Origin: Lentzea waywayandensis
GTDB taxonomy: Bacteria; Actinomycetota; Actinomycetes; Mycobacteriales; Pseudonocardiaceae
Reading direction: 5' to 3'
DNA length: 64,000 nucleotides
Assembly (NCBI RefSeq): GCF_900115955.1
Contig: NZ_FOYL01000006.1
Location: 339,849 to 403,848, forward strand
Below the pieces are notes generated by a model that saw only the letters and a list, made by a program, of their open reading frames with translations, searched no databases and was not told the DNA's origin. Below, piece by piece: positions 49,248 through 56,548 of this stretch; position 1 is the first letter of the stretch, and each line of letters opens with the position of its first letter. A program made the translations under genes and the position numbers.

Positions 49248-49278
49248 TAAGCATATGCCTATCGTGGGCATATGCTTA
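49248..49278. promoter_or_regulatory. Perfect 12-bp-arm inverted repeat (MarR operator candidate)
   Basis: Arms TAAGCATATGCC (49248-49259) and GGCATATGCTTA (49267-49278) are separated by 7 bp. The right arm contains the ATG (49272) of the DinB-like gene, so a repressor there would block translation initiation or a leaderless promoter directly. AT-richness is well above the surroundings. Confidence 0.75.
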
Positions 49279-49862
49279 TCAATGATCTGCTGGCTCTCCA
49301 CCACACCGCGGTGCGGACCAGCGTGGAGATCGTGTCCCAGGTGTCGGCCGACGACTGGGGAAAGCCGACGCCCTGTTCCGAGTGGACAGTCGCCGACCTC
49401 CTCGCCCACATGACCGTCCAGCACCACGGTTTCGCCGCCGCGGCCAGGGGTGAGGGCGGGAATCTCGCGGTCTGGGAGGTGCGGCCCCTCGGTGCCCGGC
49501 CGGTCGCCGGCTACGCCGAGGCCGCGGAGGACGTTCTCGCGGCCTTCGCGGAACCCGAAGTGCCGCAACGGGAGTTCGACCTGCCGGAGTTCGGGCCCGC
49601 CGCGCGGTTTCCGGCGATGCAGGCGGTCAGCTTCCACCTGATCGACTACGTCGTGCACGGCTGGGACGTCGCGCGTTCGCTCGGGCTCGACTACCGCCTG
49701 GCCCCGGAACTGGCCGAGCCCGCGCTGCGGATCGCGTTGGCGGTGCCGGACGGTGAGAGCAGGCTGAAGCCTGGCGCGCCTTTCGGGCCCGCGCTCGCCG
49801 CAGACGACGAAGATCCGCTGAGCCGCGTCCTGACTGCCTTGGGGCGTTCGCCGAAGCGGTGA
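49272..49862 (+). CDS. TIGR03086-family metal-binding protein (DinB/mycothiol-dependent isomerase fold)
   Basis: 196 residues: a four-helix DinB-like bundle with SADDWGKPTPCSEWTVADLLAHMTVQHHGF (family signature; short form PTPCSEWTV) and the metal-ligand histidines in LAHM and SFHLIDYVVHGWDVARSL. Such proteins use mycothiol or bacillithiol as cofactor or bind a divalent metal; the reaction is unknown. The ATG at 49272 lies inside a palindromic operator. It is divergent from marR and presumably controlled by it. Confidence 0.85.
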   Translation: MLINDLLALHHTAVRTSVEIVSQVSADDWGKPTPCSEWTVADLLAHMTVQHHGFAAAARGEGGNLAVWEVRPLGARPVAGYAEAAEDVLAAFAEPEVPQREFDLPEFGPAARFPAMQAVSFHLIDYVVHGWDVARSLGLDYRLAPELAEPALRIALAVPDGESRLKPGAPFGPALAADDEDPLSRVLTALGRSPKR

Positions 49863-49868
49863 GTCCCT

Positions 49869-50615
49869 TCAGGCACGCGACACGATGAGGCGGAAGCCGG
49901 CGTCCCACTCGTCGAGGTCGAGCAGGTCCCGGTGGCGCTCGTGCCAGCGGCCGCTGCCCAGGTCGGCGCGTAGCTGCCGGATGCCGCGCTCGACAGCGCC
50001 GGGATCGGTTTGCGCGAGCGCGGAGCAGGCGCGGCGGACGCGGGGATCGAGGTAGGCGGCCGGGCGTCGCCAGTAGGCCGGGAACACGCCGTCGGTGAAG
50101 TCCCAGGGTAGCGGCAGCACGGTGACGCTTTGAGCGCCGAGTTCGTGCGCGATGTCGTCCGCCGAAGGTCGCGTGCGTTCCAGGTCGGCGATCTCGGGCA
50201 CGTACTCGCGGACGAACCAGAAGTCGATGTGCCGCAAGGTGTCGTAGGCGAGGACGACCTGAAGTGGTGCGATGCGGCGGAGTTCGGCGAGACCGGCGCG
50301 CCAGTCCGTCCAGTGGTGGACGGTGAGCACGGCCAGCGCTGCATCGACGGCGTGGTCGCGGACCGGCAGGGCTTCGGCGACCGCGCGGACGGCGGGGCTC
50401 GCGCCGGGTGGTCGTTGCCGGATCATCTCGACGGACGGTTCGAGGGCGAGCACCGTCCGGTCGTGCGGCTCGTAGGAACCGGTGCCCGCGCCGACGTCGG
50501 CGATGGAACGGGCGGTGCCGAGCGCGGCGAGGATCTCGGCCATCCAGCGCGGGTCGGTGCGCCGTCCCCACGAGTAACCCGTGCCGATCTCGTCGTACAG
50601 ATCCGTTCCGCTCAT
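49869..50615 (-). CDS. Class I SAM-dependent methyltransferase
   Basis: 248 residues: YDEIGTGYSWGRRTDPRW at the start, motif I IADVGAGTGSYE (unusually compact, with the loop going straight into PHDRTVLALEPS), motif post-I EPSVEMIRQRP, and AVLTVHHWTDWRAGLAELRRI. Related to UbiE/ArsM-type enzymes of unknown substrate. A shifted 5' copy of this gene is found at 55018-55156, on the far side of the two CBM2 enzymes. It converges with the DinB-like gene (6-base gap). Confidence 0.87.
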   Translation of the reverse strand: MSGTDLYDEIGTGYSWGRRTDPRWMAEILAALGTARSIADVGAGTGSYEPHDRTVLALEPSVEMIRQRPPGASPAVRAVAEALPVRDHAVDAALAVLTVHHWTDWRAGLAELRRIAPLQVVLAYDTLRHIDFWFVREYVPEIADLERTRPSADDIAHELGAQSVTVLPLPWDFTDGVFPAYWRRPAAYLDPRVRRACSALAQTDPGAVERGIRQLRADLGSGRWHERHRDLLDLDEWDAGFRLIVSRA

Positions 50616-50644
50616 GCGTCCCCCCGGCTTCCGAGAGTAGCGAA

Positions 50645-50679
50645 AGTGGCCCGGCGGTGGTCGGGACCGCCGGGCCACT
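50645..50679 (-). terminator. Terminator of the beta-helix/CBM2 operon
   Basis: A perfect 14-bp stem (50645-50658 with 50666-50679) with a 7-base loop, 15 bases after the stop of the 50694-52361 gene. On the minus strand the stem is followed by TTCG, so the T-tract is short. Confidence 0.75.
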
Positions 50680-50693
50680 CCTTCACGGCGGTG

Positions 50694-52361
50694 TCACGGG
50701 GTGACCGGTGCGTTGGTCAGGCCCTTCACCGCCCCGGTCACGGTGTTCGACGCGTAGACGACGTTGGGCATCGCCGTGCACTTCGACACCGAGGTGATGT
50801 TGATGGCGTACTGGCCGACGCCGCCGAGGTCGGAACGGTTGTTGCGCCAGACGTTGCCGCAGCCGTTGGGCAGGCTGGGGGTGGTGCTGGTGTTGTGCGT
50901 CTCGTAGCCGTTGGCGAAGGTGCCGGGGCTGCGGAACGTGCCGGTGTTGTCCTCGACGAGGTATCCGATGCCCTTGACGTCGATCCAGGAGTCGGCCGAG
51001 TTCTGGCCGGTGATGCCCTGCCCGTCGAAGGTGTTGCCGCGGATGATCCCCTCGTAGGTGCCTTCCTTGACGTCGATCGGCTCGGCCGCGACGTTCGGGC
51101 CGATCTTGTTGTTCAGCACCTGGACGCGGTCGCTGCGGTCGATGCCGCCGTTGTTGCCGTGGCAGGCCCAGTTGGAGTTGGCGGAACCGAGGTACACGCC
51201 TTCGCCGTAGCCGGGCTGGACCAGGCCGGTGTCGGTGATGGTGGAGTTGCGGATGATGCCGTCGGCCGAGGAACGGCGGAAGTGGACGGCCTCCTCGTCG
51301 ACGTGGTGCACCGAGACCGAGTCGATCGTGGTGTGGTGCGAGTTGTCGAGGACGATGCCCTTCTTCGACTCCCGCACGGTGAACCCGGTGAGGTTCCAGT
51401 ACGGGGAACCGAAGACCCACAGGCCGTAGCCGGAGTCCCAGCCCGCGGTGGGCGCGGGGCAGGACGGGGCCTCGCCGGTGGGGCCGTCGTTGATGAGGAC
51501 GGCGTCCCGAGGCCCGCTCAGGGTGATCGGCTGGGACGCGGTGCCCGCACGGCCGTTGACGACGAACGAGCCGCGGTAGGTGCCCGCCGCGAGTTTGATC
51601 GTCTGGCCCGCGATGGCCGCGGCCAGTGCTGCCTGGAGTTGCGCCGCGGTGGAGACGTCGACGGTGCTGCCGCCGCCGGTGCCCGGACTGGTCGTGGCGC
51701 TGACCGCCGCGCTCGCCGCCGACGTGTTGCCCGCCGCGTCCTTGGCGCGCACCGAGAACGAGTACGCGGTGGCGGGGGACAGGCCGGTGACCGTGGCGGA
51801 CGTGCCGGTGACGGTGGCGTTGACCGCGTTGCCGAGCAGCACCTCGTAACCGGTGACGCCGACGTTGTCAGTGGACGCCGTCCACGCCAGCGACACCGAA
51901 CCGGACGTCACGCCGGTCGACCGCAGACCCGTCGGTACGGTGGGCGCCTGCGTGTCGGTGGGCGGAGTACCGCCGCCACATGCCACGCCGTTGATCGTGC
52001 AGTTCGTCGGAAGGCTGCCACCGGACGCGTTGAAGCCGAACTTGGTGCTGGCGCCGGGTTTGACGGTGCCGTTGAAGCTCGCGTTGGTGAACTTGTGGTG
52101 CTGGCCCGTGGAAGTGCGGACGGAGCTCCAGGAGCTGGTGATCGTGGTGCCGGACGGCAGGTCGAACTCGACCGTCCACGACGTGCTCGCGGCGTCACCG
52201 GAGTTGGTGATCGTCACGTCCGCGCCGTAGCCGCCGTTCCACACCGACGTCTGGGTGACCGACGCCTTCAGCACGGGTGCCGCGGCCTGCGCGGACCCGC
52301 CGCTCAGCAGTGCCGCGACCGTCGCGGTCACCGCGGCGAGCGCGAGTGCTCGTGTGCCCAT
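50694..52361 (-). CDS. Secreted CBM2 - fibronectin III - right-handed beta-helix protein (polysaccharide lyase-like)
   Basis: 555 residues. Signal peptide 1-26 (ending GGSAQA). Cellulose-binding CBM2 (about 28-130) with QTSVWNGGYGADVTITN and SSWSSVRTSTGQHHKFTN. An Fn3 domain follows (about 138-220: PTGLRSTGVTSGSVSLAWTAS). The catalytic part (about 228-555) is a parallel beta-helix starting TAAQLQAALAAAIAGQTIKLAAGTYRG, a pectate-lyase/chondroitinase-B-like layout, with IRNSTITDTG and VEDNTGTF repeats. The order CBM first is unlike its neighbour, where CBM2 is last. Its ATG overlaps the upstream stop (ATGA), so translation is coupled. It probably acts on plant-wall pectin or a related uronate polymer. 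Confidence 0.85.
   Translation of the reverse strand: MGTRALALAAVTATVAALLSGGSAQAAAPVLKASVTQTSVWNGGYGADVTITNSGDAASTSWTVEFDLPSGTTITSSWSSVRTSTGQHHKFTNASFNGTVKPGASTKFGFNASGGSLPTNCTINGVACGGGTPPTDTQAPTVPTGLRSTGVTSGSVSLAWTASTDNVGVTGYEVLLGNAVNATVTGTSATVTGLSPATAYSFSVRAKDAAGNTSAASAAVSATTSPGTGGGSTVDVSTAAQLQAALAAAIAGQTIKLAAGTYRGSFVVNGRAGTASQPITLSGPRDAVLINDGPTGEAPSCPAPTAGWDSGYGLWVFGSPYWNLTGFTVRESKKGIVLDNSHHTTIDSVSVHHVDEEAVHFRRSSADGIIRNSTITDTGLVQPGYGEGVYLGSANSNWACHGNNGGIDRSDRVQVLNNKIGPNVAAEPIDVKEGTYEGIIRGNTFDGQGITGQNSADSWIDVKGIGYLVEDNTGTFRSPGTFANGYETHNTSTTPSLPNGCGNVWRNNRSDLGGVGQYAINITSVSKCTAMPNVVYASNTVTGAVKGLTNAPVTP
52027..52115 (-). repeat. 89-bp exact repeat, copy A (CBM2 coding)
   Basis: Identical base for base to 52422-52510. 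The repeat lies inside the CBM2 domain of the downstream gene. The flanks stay similar but carry scattered third-position differences, which points to recent duplication or gene conversion rather than chance. Confidence 0.9.
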
Positions 52362-54637
52362 CAGTTGCCTCCGCAGGACTTGCCGTTGACGGTGCAGCCG
52401 GCGGGGAGACCGGCACCCGAGGCGTTGAAGCCGAACTTGGTGCTGGCGCCGGGTTTGACGGTGCCGTTGAAGCTCGCGTTGGTGAACTTGTGGTGCTGGC
52501 CCGTGGAAGTCCGCACGGAACTCCAGGAACTGCTGACCGTGGTGCCCGACGGCAGATCGAACTCGACCGTCCACGACGTCGTCGCGGTGGCGCAGCCGTT
52601 GGTGATCGTCACGTCGGCGCCGTAGCCGCCGTTCCACACCGAGGTCTGGGTGACCTTGGCGGTGACGCACGCACCCGCAGGCGGCGTGGTCGTCGTGGTG
52701 GTTGCCGACGTCGTCGTGGACGTGGTGGTGCTGGTCGGCGGGGTGCCGTTGACCGAGCTCAGGAACAGCGACGCCGCCGAGTCCGTCTTCGTGGCGTCCA
52801 CGCCGTGGCCGCCGGTGAAGTCGCGCTGCTCGTTGGTGGCCCAGTCGGTGATCGGCGTGCCGCCGATGTCCAGGTGCTGGTAGGCCGTGCCGTTCCAGCC
52901 GAACTGGTAGATCCGCGAGTGGTCGGCGTAGTAGTCGTTGAACGTGCCGCCGGTCGCGGTCTGCTTGGTCATCGTGTTGTTGAAGAAGACGTTGCGGGGA
53001 CCGGACGCGCCGGACCACTTCACCGCCTTCTTGCCGGCACCCCACCAGATCGGGAACCAGTTGGAGTTGTCGGGACCGCCACCGCCCTCCTCGCCGCAGT
53101 TGGCGCGGCAGTTGCCGGAGCGGTGCGCGTAGGGCACCCGGACCGTGTTCAGCTCGAACAGGTTGTTGCGCTCCCAGCCGCCGTGCAGGTTCAGGTCGGA
53201 GTCGAAGTCGTTGCCGATCACGACGTTGCCCGAGGCGGACCACTGGAACGTGAAGTGGCGCAGGTTGCGCGAGGTGTTGCCGGTGTACAGCGAGTCCCAC
53301 ACGCGCGAGCCGCGGAAGTAGCCGTTGCCGCCCTTGCCCTTGTTCCACGAGCCGTCGAGCTCGTTGTTCACGATCTGGAGGTTCTTGGCCTCCTCGGTGA
53401 CGATCGGGTGCGAGCCCGTCATCTCCGCTTTGATGCCGCGCACCCAGGAGTTGGCCGCCCACTTGAAGACGATGCCGTGCATCTCGGCGGCGGGCGCCAT
53501 GTTGCCGTAGTTGTTGATCGAGTCGGCCTGGTTGAGGCCAGGCATCGCCTGCGTGAAGCCGAAGTCCTCGAAGCCGACGCCCTCGACCGGGTCGACCAGC
53601 GGGGACACCTTCGAGTCGTACGGCGTCCCGTCGATCGGCGCGGAACCGTCCGAAGTGGAGTTGACCGGGACGTCGTACTCGAGCGGCTTGTCCAGCGTCA
53701 CGGTGTTGCCCGAGACCGAGGTGACGGTGAAGATCTGCTGCCGCATGTGCATGTTCAGCATCGGGAACCCGGTGCCGGTCGCCTGCTGCTGCTCGTAGAA
53801 CTTGACCGAGTTCGCGGCACGGACGTTCACGAACATGCCGGCCTTGATCCTGGTGGCCGACTGCACGGTGATCGTGCGGTCACCGGTCCTGGCGGTGGTG
53901 GCCACCTTCGCGCCGACCTTCCAGTGCACGTTCACCGTGCCCTCGAAGATGTCCTTGCGGTTGGCGGGAGCCGCGGCGTAGTCGCTCGCGTAGCTCGGGT
54001 CGACACCGCGTGACTGGACCCGGAACAGGCCGCGGCCCGGCCACAGCCAGCCGCCCTTGCCCGCACCGGAGGTCATGCCGTCCTCGTCCCAGTCGGAGCC
54101 GTCCGGGGTGAGGGCGTCGTAGAGGGTGTTCGCGTCCGGCCGGTAGGTGATCTTCGTGGCGTCCTTGCCGGCCCCGCGCAGAATCAGGTAGTCGGCGTCC
54201 ACGTGCAGTTCGCGCGACACGGCCAGCTCACCGGCGGGCAACGTGATCAGGCTCAGCTTCGTGTGGCTCGCCGCCGGCGAACAGTTCGTTTTGATCGAAT
54301 CTATGGCCGACTGCAGACCCGTGGAATCGTCCAGGCCGTCATTCGGCTTCACGTTGAACTGGCTCGCCAATTCGGCCGCGGTGATCTGGCACGCCGCACT
54401 GGGGTTGATCTCGTTCGCACCGGGGAGGTTCTGACCACCCCGATAACCGGCTTTGCTCCAGTCGTACAGCCCGCTCACGGGCGCTCGACGATTGCCCGCC
54501 GAGGTGTCCAGTCCGGTGAGCGCGCCCGCAGCGGGTGCCGCGCCCGCGGCGTTGACCAGCACGGCGATGCCCACCGCGGCGAGAGTGCCCACGATTCCGA
54601 GCGTGGCGGCTCGTCGTAGGCCATGACTTCGGGACAC
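52361..54637 (-). CDS. Secreted beta-helix polysaccharide-active enzyme with Ser/Thr linker and C-terminal CBM2
   Basis: 758 residues. Signal peptide (about 1-33). The beta-helix domain (about 75-620) begins with AIDSIKTNCSPAASHTKLSLITLPAGELAVSRELHVDADYLILRGAGKDATKI in outline, then IVNNELDGSW, NVVIGNDFDSDL and NVFFNNTMTKQ. Four cysteines around CRANCGEEGGGG may form disulfides. A low-complexity TSTTTSTTTSATTTTTTPPAG-type linker joins it to CBM2 (about 660-758). The fold suggests a pectate/alginate lyase or glycoside hydrolase, but no catalytic triad can be assigned. GTG 54637 has GGAGG six bases upstream. First gene of a two-gene operon. Confidence 0.82.
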   Translation of the reverse strand: MSRSHGLRRAATLGIVGTLAAVGIAVLVNAAGAAPAAGALTGLDTSAGNRRAPVSGLYDWSKAGYRGGQNLPGANEINPSAACQITAAELASQFNVKPNDGLDDSTGLQSAIDSIKTNCSPAASHTKLSLITLPAGELAVSRELHVDADYLILRGAGKDATKITYRPDANTLYDALTPDGSDWDEDGMTSGAGKGGWLWPGRGLFRVQSRGVDPSYASDYAAAPANRKDIFEGTVNVHWKVGAKVATTARTGDRTITVQSATRIKAGMFVNVRAANSVKFYEQQQATGTGFPMLNMHMRQQIFTVTSVSGNTVTLDKPLEYDVPVNSTSDGSAPIDGTPYDSKVSPLVDPVEGVGFEDFGFTQAMPGLNQADSINNYGNMAPAAEMHGIVFKWAANSWVRGIKAEMTGSHPIVTEEAKNLQIVNNELDGSWNKGKGGNGYFRGSRVWDSLYTGNTSRNLRHFTFQWSASGNVVIGNDFDSDLNLHGGWERNNLFELNTVRVPYAHRSGNCRANCGEEGGGGPDNSNWFPIWWGAGKKAVKWSGASGPRNVFFNNTMTKQTATGGTFNDYYADHSRIYQFGWNGTAYQHLDIGGTPITDWATNEQRDFTGGHGVDATKTDSAASLFLSSVNGTPPTSTTTSTTTSATTTTTTPPAGACVTAKVTQTSVWNGGYGADVTITNGCATATTSWTVEFDLPSGTTVSSSWSSVRTSTGQHHKFTNASFNGTVKPGASTKFGFNASGAGLPAGCTVNGKSCGGN
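52422..52510 (-). repeat. 89-bp exact repeat, copy B (CBM2 coding)
   Basis: Second copy of the segment at 52027-52115, 395 bp away in the same orientation, inside the CBM2 domain of the upstream gene. Two such direct repeats in one operon could recombine to delete the intervening 395 bp, which would fuse the two genes. Confidence 0.9.
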
Positions 54638-55297
54638 GGATGCCTCCAGGGAACAGTTCGACCACGTATGTGGGGCGGCTCACATCGTGGAGTCGAATTG
54701 TGAATAGTTCCTGAGGCGTCGTCAATGATTCGCGGCTAATTCGCGATAATGTTCAAGGGTGTGAAAAGTCAGATATGTGAATTAGGAAAATGGCACCGTT
54801 TGCAGAAGTCTGTTGCGCCTGCTCGTGGGCCTGATTGAATCGGGGTCCGGTGTCGGGCTGTGTCGATGCATGCTGGGGTTCTCGGGCTCGCGGTCGGGGG
54901 TTTGCAGGATGTTTCGCGGGCGGTCACCGCGATCATCGCGGCGGTCGTGGACTTGTCGATCCTCGGGCTTCTCGTGGCGACGGGGCATCCCGCCTGCCGA
55001 GCCTGTCCTGCCTGGTGACCGGTGCCCGCCCTGACGTTGGTGATGACGCGGGCGGAGACCGAGCGCGGCGAGGATTTCCGTCATCCAGCGCGGATCCGTG
55101 CGGCGTCCCAACGAATACCCGGTTCCGATCTCGTCGTACAGCTTTGTTTCGGCCACACCTGCCCTCAGGTGATCGGCGTTCTTCCAGAGGAGCGATACCG
55201 GTGATGCCAGCGCTGGTGGAATCGAAGTTGTTGGCACCGTGGCACCTGCGGCAACACTTGAGTCCTGTGTGAACTGTTCGGTGTCGATGTAACGAAT
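54638..55297. other. 660-bp region with no intact gene; promoter zone and gene remnant
   Basis: The part next to the enzyme operon (54640-54790) is relatively AT-rich. It has GAATTGTGAATAGTTC-like partial symmetry at 54700-54715 and two ATTCGCG copies near 54728 and 54740, consistent with a regulated promoter for the minus-strand enzymes. 54790-55017 has no recognisable gene. 55018-55156 is a methyltransferase fragment. 55157-55297 is presumably the promoter of the plus-strand gene cluster; no strong boxes were seen. Confidence 0.5.
55018..55156 (-). pseudogene. Truncated, frameshifted copy of the methyltransferase gene at 49869-50615
   Basis: From GTG 55156 the minus strand reads a start matching the intact gene (KLYDEIGTGYSLGRRTDPRW, against DLYDEIGTGYSWGRRTDPRW), then MTEILAALG. 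After this an extra base shifts the frame. In the shifted frame the DNA still matches the motif-I region (GCGGGCACCGGT at its end), and similarity then stops at about 55018. Only the first 45 or so codons remain. It is therefore a remnant, not a gene. Confidence 0.8.
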
Positions 55298-56548
55298 GTG
55301 ACGCAAGGCCCCGATCACCGGGGCATGTTGGTCAGTCTCACGCGCATCGGCGCCTCCCGGCAGGGGCTCGACAAGGCGTTCGCTGTCGTCGGAACCACCC
55401 ACGACGCGGCGGCGCACGCCCTCAGCCGCGCTGATCTCCGGCTCGGCGGCCGGCAGGTGGGCGTGACCGCGGGGACGCAGGGGTTGTTCTCGCTCAGGCT
55501 GCCGCTGAGCTGGCTCGGCACCCGCCCTGCTCGCGATGACCTGTTCACCGAACTCGGCACGCTGCTCGACGCGGTGGCGGCGATCGTGGAACGCGCGGGC
55601 GGTGCGCTGGTGTCCGCCGGGGTGGCGCCGCAGCGCACGAAGGCGGTGCCCGGCGGTGACGTGCATGTGCTGGAGGTGCTGTCGTCCGTCGAGCAGGAAG
55701 TCCTGTGCAACGTGCTGCGCAGTTGGGTGCCCACGCTCATCGCACTGACCGGGACCGGCACCACCACGGGCGCCGCGCCGCCGGATCGGATCGGTTCGCG
55801 GTGGCTGGCAGGTTCGAACGCACACCTCTCGACGCGCTTCCTCGCGTCGACCGCGCGCAACCACCTGGACCGCGTGAAGGCGGAACTGCGGCGCAAGGAC
55901 GGCGTCGCGCAACTGGATCGGATGGACGTGTCACCGGCCGACCTGCCGGACGGCGGACTGGCGGTGGTCGTCAGGTGCACGGACGCCGCGGTGACGCTGG
56001 CGGGGGTGCGGGCGCAGGCACTGCTGATGAGCGCGCTCGCGATGCATGCCAGAAGGCTGGTGCGCGACGGCAGGCGCGCGGGTCACCAACCCCAGAGGCT
56101 CCTGGAGGAGAACCGGGCCCGCGCGATCACGGACGGCATGCGCGCGAGGTTCGAGGTGGAGGACCGCAAACGCGGATCCGTGCGAGGAAAACGCCCTGCA
56201 CGGGAGTCCGCGAGGCGGCTGCTGCGCGACCTGTGCGTCGAGTTCCGCAACCTGGACGCGGATCCCGCGGAGCTGGCGCCGTTCCTGCTGGCACTGGACC
56301 TGCCGGGGCTGGGCCTGCGTGGCGGGGCCGCGGAACGGGACCTGCTCGCGCGCTGGGCCGGCGCAGGTGACGCCGAACTGCTGTCCCGCTGCCGTTCCGC
56401 GCTGACCAACCCCGCGCCTGGGGGCCCGCTGCTCGCGGAACTGACCTCGTCGGCGCCGGGCCGGGTCGCGGTGGTGCTGGGGGAGTGGCGGCGTGGCATC
56501 GCCGAAGCGGGAACCGGCCGGGCGGCACGGCGAGGTGACGAGGCATGA
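55298..56548 (+). CDS. Glutamate-cysteine-ligase-like (GCS2-type) fold protein, first gene of the kinase/VWA cluster
   Basis: 416 residues. The order of segments recalls carboxylate-amine ligases. LLDAVAAIVERAGGALVSAGVAPQ is followed by DVHVLEVLSSVEQEVLCNVLRSWVPTLIALTGTGTTTG, matching the family's HVHVG..N.LRPWLP.LLALSA block. GSRWLAGSNAHLSTRF comes next, then LAVVVRCTDAAVTLAGVRAQALLMSALAMHARRLV, and LLEENRARAITDGMRARFEVED (cf. ENRW.AARYG). The N-terminal E-x-E strand of active GCS2 enzymes is not evident, so activity is doubtful. No membrane segment. Start GTG 55298 or ATG 55325. The stop overlaps the next ATG. Fold assignment is tentative. Confidence 0.55.
   Translation: MTQGPDHRGMLVSLTRIGASRQGLDKAFAVVGTTHDAAAHALSRADLRLGGRQVGVTAGTQGLFSLRLPLSWLGTRPARDDLFTELGTLLDAVAAIVERAGGALVSAGVAPQRTKAVPGGDVHVLEVLSSVEQEVLCNVLRSWVPTLIALTGTGTTTGAAPPDRIGSRWLAGSNAHLSTRFLASTARNHLDRVKAELRRKDGVAQLDRMDVSPADLPDGGLAVVVRCTDAAVTLAGVRAQALLMSALAMHARRLVRDGRRAGHQPQRLLEENRARAITDGMRARFEVEDRKRGSVRGKRPARESARRLLRDLCVEFRNLDADPAELAPFLLALDLPGLGLRGGAAERDLLARWAGAGDAELLSRCRSALTNPAPGGPLLAELTSSAPGRVAVVLGEWRRGIAEAGTGRAARRGDEA

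Noticed and set aside
50130-54013. Two very long plus-strand frames (50130-52625 and 52277-54013) over the CBM2 enzymes
   Set aside because: Both are antisense shadows of the two secreted beta-helix genes, which have signal peptides, linkers and CBM2 domains.
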